Shown here piece after piece: positions 40,729-45,803 of a stretch of 45,803 nt of DNA. The stretch is from the NCBI RefSeq assembly GCF_016786355.1, contig NZ_JADWYX010000027.1, positions 48,633-94,435 on the forward strand. The letters are read 5' to 3'. How positions within the stretch are numbered: the first letter of the stretch is position 1; each line of letters opens with the position of its first letter. A model generated the notes under the pieces. It saw only the letters and a list, made by a program, of their open reading frames with translations. It was not told where the DNA came from and searched no databases. A program made the position numbers and the translations under genes. Source of the DNA: Frankia sp. AgB1.9. Its GTDB lineage: Bacteria > Actinomycetota > Actinomycetes > Frankiales > Frankiaceae.

Positions 40729-41445
40729 ATGGAGGCGCCCGGTGTCCTGCCCGTGAACAGGCTGGGGAGCTGGATCGCGGACCGGTGGCGGCGCGAAGTG
40801 GCCAAGACCGTGCCTGCGCGGACGGTCGTGGCGGGGTTGCGGGCGGACCGAGGCCTCCGTATCCGTGTCCTGCTCGCGCTCGGCGCCTACCTGGCCTGCG
40901 CCTTCGTCGCGTTCGGCCTGCGGCCGCCCGACACCTACCTCGCGGTACCGGCCGGTCTCCTGGTTGGGTCCTTTCTGGTGTCCTCGTCGCTGCTGGCCAC
41001 CGTGACCAGGCTGAACGTGGAGTTCACGGACGCCTACCTGGCCGAGACGTGGCGCTCGCTCGCCGGCCTTCTCGAAGCCGAGGTCGCGGCGGGCGACGCG
41101 GCGATCTCGACGCGAACGATCGGCGGCCACCGAGCCGTGGCGGTGACCAGGCGGGCCGGGCCGAACCTCGTGGTAGCCGTCTACCCGTGGCGTCGCGAGG
41201 TCTGGGTCGCTGTCGGCGAGTACGAGTTCCCGCAGCTGGCGCCGTCGGCCGTGCTCTCCCTCGTCGGGAGCGCCCTGCGGGGCGGGTACTCGTTGATACC
41301 CGGCCGGCTGTTCCGGCGCGGCCGGCCCGCCTGGCTCCTGGTGACCACCGGCCCTGGGCGCCGCCTGGTCGGCCGCAGGCGCCGCACCAGCCGGCTGGCC
41401 GGTTGGGAGACCGTCACCGGGGAGAACGCGATCGGCGAGACGTGA
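40729..41445 (+). CDS. Hypothetical membrane-anchored protein
   Basis: About 238 aa, no family recognised. N-terminal basic segment (WIADRWRREVAKTVPARTV), two TM segments (LLALGAYLACAFVAFGL and YLAVPAGLLVGSFLVSSSLLATV), then a cytoplasmic domain (FTDAYLAETWRSLAGLLEAEV, VVAVYPWRREVWVAVGEYEFP) and a very basic C-terminus (GRRLVGRRRRTSRLAG). Start uncertain: ATG 40729 used; GTG 40690 is also in frame, and neither has a good ribosome binding site. Role unknown. Confidence 0.6.
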   Translation: MEAPGVLPVNRLGSWIADRWRREVAKTVPARTVVAGLRADRGLRIRVLLALGAYLACAFVAFGLRPPDTYLAVPAGLLVGSFLVSSSLLATVTRLNVEFTDAYLAETWRSLAGLLEAEVAAGDAAISTRTIGGHRAVAVTRRAGPNLVVAVYPWRREVWVAVGEYEFPQLAPSAVLSLVGSALRGGYSLIPGRLFRRGRPAWLLVTTGPGRRLVGRRRRTSRLAGWETVTGENAIGET

Positions 41446-41548
41446 CCCGCGTCACTCTGGCGGTGGGGGCGTAGAGAATGGGGGCGCGGCCTCGACCCAG
41501 CGGTGTCGGCGCCGGGAGGCGGCGCCCGAGACGGCAGGAGTTCCGACC

Positions 41549-41917
41549 ATGAAGTACCTGGTGACGATCTACGGAAGCGACGAGACCTGGGCTGCGATTC
41601 CGCCGGAGGAGTGGCCGGCCGCGATCGCCGCGCAGGAGGCGTTCAACCGCAAGTACTTCGACTCCGGCGAGCTCATCGGCGCCTACGGGTCCGGGAGCGA
41701 GGCCGACGTGAAGGTCATCCGGGTCCGCGACGGGGTGCCGGCCATCACCGACGGCCCGTACCTGGAGACCAAGGAGTTCATGGGGAGCTTCTACATCCTC
41801 GACGTCTCCGACGAGGCTCGGGCGATCGAGATCTCGGCCGACCTGCCGTGGGCCTCGCAAGAGGCCGTCGAGCTGGTCCCGCTCCCCCACGAGTCGCCGG
41901 CGCCCCAGCGGCCGTAG
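41549..41917 (+). CDS. YCII-related DGPF-domain protein
   Basis: 122 aa. Dimeric alpha/beta-barrel protein with MKYLVTIYGSDETW and the signature ITDGPYLETKEFMGSFYILDVSDEARAIEIS (DGP[FY]). DGPF proteins are encoded beside ECF42 sigma factors and are their regulatory targets in Streptomyces venezuelae. Only three bases separate it from the sigma gene. GCAGGAG precedes the ATG. Biochemical role unknown. Confidence 0.92.
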   Translation: MKYLVTIYGSDETWAAIPPEEWPAAIAAQEAFNRKYFDSGELIGAYGSGSEADVKVIRVRDGVPAITDGPYLETKEFMGSFYILDVSDEARAIEISADLPWASQEAVELVPLPHESPAPQRP

Positions 41918-41920
41918 CCG

Positions 41921-43291
41921 ATGGACGGCCACCACGTCGAGGACCTGCTGCGCGAGCTGGCGCCGCGGGTCCTCGGCGGGCTGTTGCGCCGGTACCCGAC
42001 CCAGTTCGAGCTGTGCGAGGACGCCGTCCAGGAAGCCCTGATCGCGGCGGCGGCCGGCTGGCCGGTCGACGGTGTCCCGGACAGCCCGCGCGGCTGGCTC
42101 GCGGCGGTGGCCGGCCGGCGGGTGATCGACACGATCCGGGCCGAGTCCGCCCGCCGGCGCCGCGAGCAGGGGGTGGCGCTGGCGACACCCGCGGGCGAGC
42201 TGCTCGCCGCCGCGGCGGACGCCGACCGGCCAGCCGACCAGGACGACTCGCTGCGGCTGCTGTTCCTGTGCTGCCATCCGGCGCTCTCGGGACCGAGCCA
42301 GGTGGCGCTGACGCTGCGGGCGGTCGGCGGCCTGACGACGGCGCAGGTCGCGGCCGCCTTCCTCGTCCCCGAGGCGACGATGGCGCAGCGGATCAGCCGG
42401 GCGAAGCAGGGCGTGCGCGCCGCCGGCGCCGAGTTCCGGCTGCCGGCCGCCGGCGGCGAGTACGACGCCCGGCTGCGCGCGGTCCTGCACGTCCTGTACC
42501 TGATCTTCAACGAGGGCTACACGGTCAGCTCCGGCGCCGACCTCACCGCCCCGGCGCTGTCCGATGAGGCGATCCGGCTGACCCGCTGGCTGGCCCGGCT
42601 GCTGCCCGCTGGCGCGCCGGCCCGCTCCGAGGTGCTGGGCCTGCTGGCGCTGATGCTGCTGACGGACGCGCGCCGCCCCGCGCGGGCCGGCCCCGACGGC
42701 CGGCTGGTGCCGCTCGCCGAGCAGGACCGGTCCCGCTGGGACCGGGAGCTGATCGCCGAGGGCCTCGCGCTGGTGGAGCGGGCGCTGCCCGTCGGCCCGG
42801 TCGGCGCCTACCAGGTGCAGGCCGCGATCGCCGCCGTGCACGCCGAGGCCGCCGACACCGACGCCACCGACTGGCCGCAGATCCTGGGCCTCTACGACCT
42901 GTTGGAACGGATCGCGCCGAACCCGATGGTCGCGCTGAACCGGGCGGTGGTGCTCAGCCAGGTCCGCGGCGCGGCGGCGGCCCTCGAAGCCGTGGACGAG
43001 CTGGCCGGCGGGCGGCTGGCGGCCCACCACCGGCTGCTCGCCGTCCGCGCCCACCTGCGCGAGCAGACCGGCGACCGCGCGGGCGCCGGCGCGGACTTCC
43101 GCGCGGCGGCGGAGCGCACGGCGAGCGAGCCGGAACGGCGCTACCTGCTCGCCAAGGCCGCGGAGCAGGCCGAGCGCCCAGGCGAGGGTCCTACACGCGC
43201 TGCAGTATCAGGGCGACCTGCTCGCCCGGGTGCACGATCACCCGGGCCTGCGCCAGACCGTCGATCGCGGCGATCACCTGGAACTGGATGA
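41921..43291 (+). CDS. ECF42-type RNA polymerase sigma factor
   Basis: 456 aa. Region 2 (YPTQFELCEDAVQEALIAAAAGWP...RGWLAAVAGRRVIDTIRAES) and region 4 (LRAVGGLTTAQVAAAFLVPEATMAQRISRAKQ) are followed by the long helical C-terminal extension typical of group ECF42 (VLYLIFNEGYTVSSG, LLERIAPNPMVALNRAVVLSQVRG, RYLLAKAAEQ). No anti-sigma factor is near, as is normal for the group. The last 30 or so residues are Pro/Arg-rich (RPARPGARSPGPAP) and overlap the convergent gene by 101 bp, so the natural end may have been lost. Confidence 0.92.
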   Translation: MDGHHVEDLLRELAPRVLGGLLRRYPTQFELCEDAVQEALIAAAAGWPVDGVPDSPRGWLAAVAGRRVIDTIRAESARRRREQGVALATPAGELLAAAADADRPADQDDSLRLLFLCCHPALSGPSQVALTLRAVGGLTTAQVAAAFLVPEATMAQRISRAKQGVRAAGAEFRLPAAGGEYDARLRAVLHVLYLIFNEGYTVSSGADLTAPALSDEAIRLTRWLARLLPAGAPARSEVLGLLALMLLTDARRPARAGPDGRLVPLAEQDRSRWDRELIAEGLALVERALPVGPVGAYQVQAAIAAVHAEAADTDATDWPQILGLYDLLERIAPNPMVALNRAVVLSQVRGAAAALEAVDELAGGRLAAHHRLLAVRAHLREQTGDRAGAGADFRAAAERTASEPERRYLLAKAAEQAERPGEGPTRAAVSGRPARPGARSPGPAPDRRSRRSPGTG

Positions 43292-45278
43292 CGCCGGGAC
43301 TGGTCAGCTCGCCGCCGGCGCCGGCGGTGTAGAACGACGAGTCGGGCAGCAGCGCGCAGCCCTTCGGGTCCTGGCCGGCGGGCAGCACGGCGTCGAGCGT
43401 GAGACGCACCGAGGCGTCCAGCGGCCAGGTCGAGATCGGTCCGTCCAGCCGGGTATGGACCGTGCCGTGGTAGCGAACCGGGCAGGTCCCGGAGGTCTCG
43501 GTCGCCGTGATCTCCTCCTGGCCGCCCACCTCGCCCTGATCGTCGATCTCCAGGCCGAAGCCGGGCAGCGGCGAGCTGGAGACGCTCTGCCAGCGACCGA
43601 GCCACGGCCACGGCGCCGCCGGCTGGCTCGCCGTCGGGCTGCTCGACGCCTGGCCGGGCGGCGCGGTGGCGCCGGCCGGTGCCCGTCCCGAGGACGGCCG
43701 CGCCGAGGCGGCGATCGCCGCGGCCGCGCTGCCGGGAGCCGGGCCGCCGGTGTCCCGGCGCGCCTGGTCGGTGGCCGACGGCTGATCGACGGCGCCGAAG
43801 ATGGTGAGGGCCATCAGGGCCGCGCCCAGCAGGCACAGCACGACCGCGCCCAGCTTGCCGACCCACCGCCGGGGCTCGGCCCGGGGGGGCGTCCGGTGCC
43901 GAGGGCCCGGCGCGCGGGCCGAACCGGCGGTGCGGGGCGGAGTCGCGGCCGGCTGGCGCACGGCCCGCTGGGGTGTCACGACCGTCCGCGCCGGGCGCGG
44001 CGGCGCCGTGGGAAGGGCGGCCGGCACCAGCGCGGCGGCCCGGGTCCTGGCCTGGTCGTCCCGGGCGCACCACGGACAGGCGTCGAGGCCTGGACGGTAG
44101 TGATGGGTCTGCGTCCGGGCGCAGGTCCGCAGGTCGCCTGCCAGCCCACGCAGCGCGTCACGCCACTCGACGGCCGTGGGCCGCGGCTGGCGCACCCCGG
44201 CGCCGGGGCCGAAGCCACGCTCGAACAGGGCCAGCAGGTCGATGGGCAGGACCTCGGCGGGCGGCATGCCGGCCGGTGGGTCGAGCCGTCCGCCGCCGGC
44301 CAGCGCGTAGAGCCCGAGCCGGGCCAGGCCCAGCGGGGAGGGCTCGTCGCCGGCGGCCCGCCAGGTCCCGGTGTAGGGCCGGTGGCCGCCGAGCAGCAGC
44401 GCGAAGCAGTGGACGGCCAAGGCATAGTCGTCGGCGCCCTGGCCCACCGGCCGCCCGCGCTCGGCGAGCAGCTCGGACGGCGTGAACTCGGGCCGCCCCA
44501 CCGGCGCCCGGTACACCTGAGCGCCGGCCGACCCGGGGGCCTCCCGCGGCGCCGCGACGCCCTGTGGCCCGGTGACGCCCTGTGACCCAGTAACGTCCTG
44601 TGACCCAGTAACGTCCGGTGGTCCGGTGACGTCCTGCGGCCCGGTCCCTTCCAGGGGGCCGGTGAGCTCCGGCACGGTCACCTGCACCGCGTCGCAGTCG
44701 ACCAGGGTGATCCCGCCCGTGGTGCCCACCCGGACCAGGCCGTCGTGGAAGTCGCCGACCACGTAGCCGAGCTCGTGCAGCGCGGCCGTCGCGGCGGCCA
44801 GGTTCGCGGCCGCCCGCGTCAGCAGCCGCCAGTCGCCGGCCACCCGCGGCCGGTCGGCCCGGTCCAGCCGTTGCGTGGGCGGGCCGACGAGCCAGTCCGG
44901 CAGCCGAGCCTCGGGGGGCGGCTGGCGGCCACGGACGAACAGGGCCCGCAGCTCGACCCCGTCGGCCGGTCCAGGCATCGTGTAGCCGGCGAGCGCGCCG
45001 GTTCGGTCGACGACCAGCTCGCGCGGCCAGGCGAACCGGTACCGGCCGGCGACGTCCGCGGGCGGATGACCGATCATCCAGGTGAGCTTCGCGCGCAGGT
45101 CCGCCGCCGACCGGAAAAGGAAGGCGGGGCTGAACAGCTTTACCGCCGTCCCGGGATGCCCCTCCCGGGCGTACAGCCGGCCTTGGCCGGCGTCGCCGAA
45201 CGGACGGCCGATATGCACGCGACCGCCATCAAGGCCGAAAAGATCGGCCAGATCAACCGAGTCCCGCCCGTCGCCCAT
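43191..45278 (-). CDS. Membrane-bound protein-kinase-like protein with degenerate catalytic loop
   Basis: 695 aa. Kinase-like domain: glycine loop IGRPFGDAGQGRLYA, Lys47 (AVKLF), catalytic loop VVGDFHDGLVRVG (Asp176 present; the usual Pro and Asn are Asp179 and Leu181), metal-binding LVDCDAVQV in place of DFG, and helix F DDYALAVHCFALLLGG. It resembles the DCD-type kinases linked to TerY/VWA-PP2C systems. A hexapeptide repeat (TGPQDV-like) spans residues 204-239. Then CPWC (401-404), a TM helix (476-497) and an extracytoplasmic domain with two Cys. Possibly a pseudokinase sensor. Confidence 0.82.
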   Translation of the reverse strand: MGDGRDSVDLADLFGLDGGRVHIGRPFGDAGQGRLYAREGHPGTAVKLFSPAFLFRSAADLRAKLTWMIGHPPADVAGRYRFAWPRELVVDRTGALAGYTMPGPADGVELRALFVRGRQPPPEARLPDWLVGPPTQRLDRADRPRVAGDWRLLTRAAANLAAATAALHELGYVVGDFHDGLVRVGTTGGITLVDCDAVQVTVPELTGPLEGTGPQDVTGPPDVTGSQDVTGSQGVTGPQGVAAPREAPGSAGAQVYRAPVGRPEFTPSELLAERGRPVGQGADDYALAVHCFALLLGGHRPYTGTWRAAGDEPSPLGLARLGLYALAGGGRLDPPAGMPPAEVLPIDLLALFERGFGPGAGVRQPRPTAVEWRDALRGLAGDLRTCARTQTHHYRPGLDACPWCARDDQARTRAAALVPAALPTAPPRPARTVVTPQRAVRQPAATPPRTAGSARAPGPRHRTPPRAEPRRWVGKLGAVVLCLLGAALMALTIFGAVDQPSATDQARRDTGGPAPGSAAAAIAASARPSSGRAPAGATAPPGQASSSPTASQPAAPWPWLGRWQSVSSSPLPGFGLEIDDQGEVGGQEEITATETSGTCPVRYHGTVHTRLDGPISTWPLDASVRLTLDAVLPAGQDPKGCALLPDSSFYTAGAGGELTSPGVIQFQVIAAIDGLAQARVIVHPGEQVALILQRV
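44561..44668. repeat. 18-bp coding tandem repeat in the kinase-like gene
   Basis: Six consecutive 18-base units, two of them identical (CCTGTGACCCAGTAACGT at 44579 and 44597). On the minus strand they encode hexapeptides of the form (D/G)VTG(P/S)(Q/P) just after the DCD motif, inside the activation-segment region. In-frame copy-number change would lengthen or shorten this loop without breaking the protein. Confidence 0.9.
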
Positions 45279-45404
45279 CGATTCCCCTCAAGCGCGCCCG
45301 ACCAGCATCCCACACGCGGGGGCTGCCACGACGGGCAAGGGCGGAATGTAAGGACTCCGCAAAACTCATCCCGTGATCACGCCGATTGCCGGAATGATCA
45401 GCGC

Positions 45405-45803
45405 ATGAGGTCGAGGGGCCGGCGGCTCGCCATCCCGCTGCTCGTGTGGTGGCTCTGGCTGCCGGCCGGATTCGCGATCTGGCTGTTCTTCGTGAACGTG
45501 GTGTTCGAGGGCTACGGGGACCTGCGCCTGGGCACGTGGCGCTGGTTCGACGCGTGGTTCGTCGTCGACGCCGGCCAGCGCTGGTTCTACCTGCTGGTCG
45601 GCGCCCTCGGCACGATTGTCATCGTCGCGTCGCGAGTGCCCGTGAAGTTGCCTGGCGCCAGCCGGACCACCAAGCGGCAACCCGGTCCCCCCCCCCCCCG
45701 CCCGGGGGGGGGGCCCCCCCCCCCCCCCCACCGACTCCCGAGGAGCGAACACCGTGCGGCCTCTCCCGCAGCTGACACCGGCCAACACGTGGTTCTGGAC
45801 GTC
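45405..45803 (+). CDS. Small membrane protein, truncated by window end
   Basis: Open from ATG 45405 to the end, 133 codons. Two TM segments are clear: LAIPLLVWWLWLPAGFAIWL and WFYLLVGALGTIVIVAS, separated by a loop rich in Trp/Phe (LGTWRWFDAWFVVDAGQRW). After about residue 92 the frame enters a Pro/Gly homopolymer stretch encoded by the C/G tract, so the frame beyond it is unreliable. Divergent from the kinase-like gene. Function unknown. Confidence 0.6.
   Translation, partial: MRSRGRRLAIPLLVWWLWLPAGFAIWLFFVNVVFEGYGDLRLGTWRWFDAWFVVDAGQRWFYLLVGALGTIVIVASRVPVKLPGASRTTKRQPGPPPPRPGGGPPPPPHRLPRSEHRAASPAADTGQHVVLDV
45687..45729. other. Poly-C/poly-G tract near the right edge
   Basis: Long C run, short G run and long C run in about 43 bases, like the left edge and 1878-1894. 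It interrupts the last ORF. Probably an assembly or base-calling artefact at low-coverage, very GC-rich ends; length should not be trusted. Confidence 0.6.

Noticed and set aside
41442..41455. GTGAC-CCGC-GTCAC hairpin at the end of the 40729 gene as a terminator
   Set aside because: Only 5 bp of stem, overlapping the stop codon, with no T-tract; too weak to call.
41504..41532. ECF42-type promoter (TGTCGG, 17 bases, CGAGAC) before the DGPF gene
   Set aside because: The spacing is right, but the implied transcript start would fall at or after the ribosome binding site at about 41534-41540, so I do not annotate it.

Overview
The window looks like one complete draft contig from a very GC-rich, spore-forming actinobacterium. 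Genes are dense, GTG starts are frequent and GGAGG-type ribosome binding sites are common. It carries an SsgA-type sporulation regulator, an RppA type III polyketide synthase with a CYP158-like P450, and many CoA-ester, P450 and amidohydrolase genes. This set fits Frankia and its relatives best, with Streptomyces-like or mycobacterial-type actinomycetes as alternatives; the assignment is inferred from gene content only. Both ends run into poly-C/poly-G tracts, which suggests contig edges and possible base-calling artefacts. I saw no rRNA, tRNA, transposase, phage or CRISPR array.

Left third (1-17 kb): an efflux pump with a divergent MarR regulator; a small membrane protein; a Nudix hydrolase; two methyltransferases' worth of general metabolism beginning with one at 3.9 kb; a coupled flavoprotein and aldo/keto reductase pair; a YbaK-type deacylase; a DUF421 membrane protein; a P450 with its own ferredoxin, divergent from an enoyl-CoA hydratase-like gene; a NodB-like lipoprotein with altered active-site residues; a 2-oxoglutarate/Fe(II) oxygenase; a small winged-helix protein preceded by a Cys-containing mini-ORF; a self-cleaving P1-family (NylC/DmpA) peptidase; an acetyl-CoA acetyltransferase; and a CBS/DUF1918 protein.

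Middle (17-27 kb): an SsgA-like protein, then a 550-bp non-coding stretch with strong hairpins; a second methyltransferase; two SDR oxidoreductases behind a perfect palindrome that matches the published KstR operator pattern; a NarL-type two-component system; a carboxylesterase lipoprotein; and the rppA-P450 pair predicted to make a flaviolin-type pigment.

Right third (27-46 kb): the most interesting block is a tightly coupled seven-gene minus-strand operon (35.7 to 27.5 kb). It encodes a DUF35 protein, a metal-dependent amidohydrolase, a double-headed family III CoA-transferase, a PadR regulator, a thiolase-like protein, a second amidohydrolase and a class II aldolase. It reads as an undescribed CoA-dependent catabolic pathway. 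Its start codon abuts a 17-bp palindrome, and the same half-site recurs in the divergent promoter region. Across that region lie a SLATT-like two-TM protein and a substrate-binding-protein homologue without a signal peptide. The remainder holds DUF2255, nitroreductase, a DGPF protein with an ECF42-type sigma factor, and a membrane pseudokinase-like protein that overlaps the sigma gene tail to tail.

A family of 73-bp palindromic intergenic elements (three full copies and one half) and a set of 13-20-bp tandem repeats, several spanning stop codons, run through the window.
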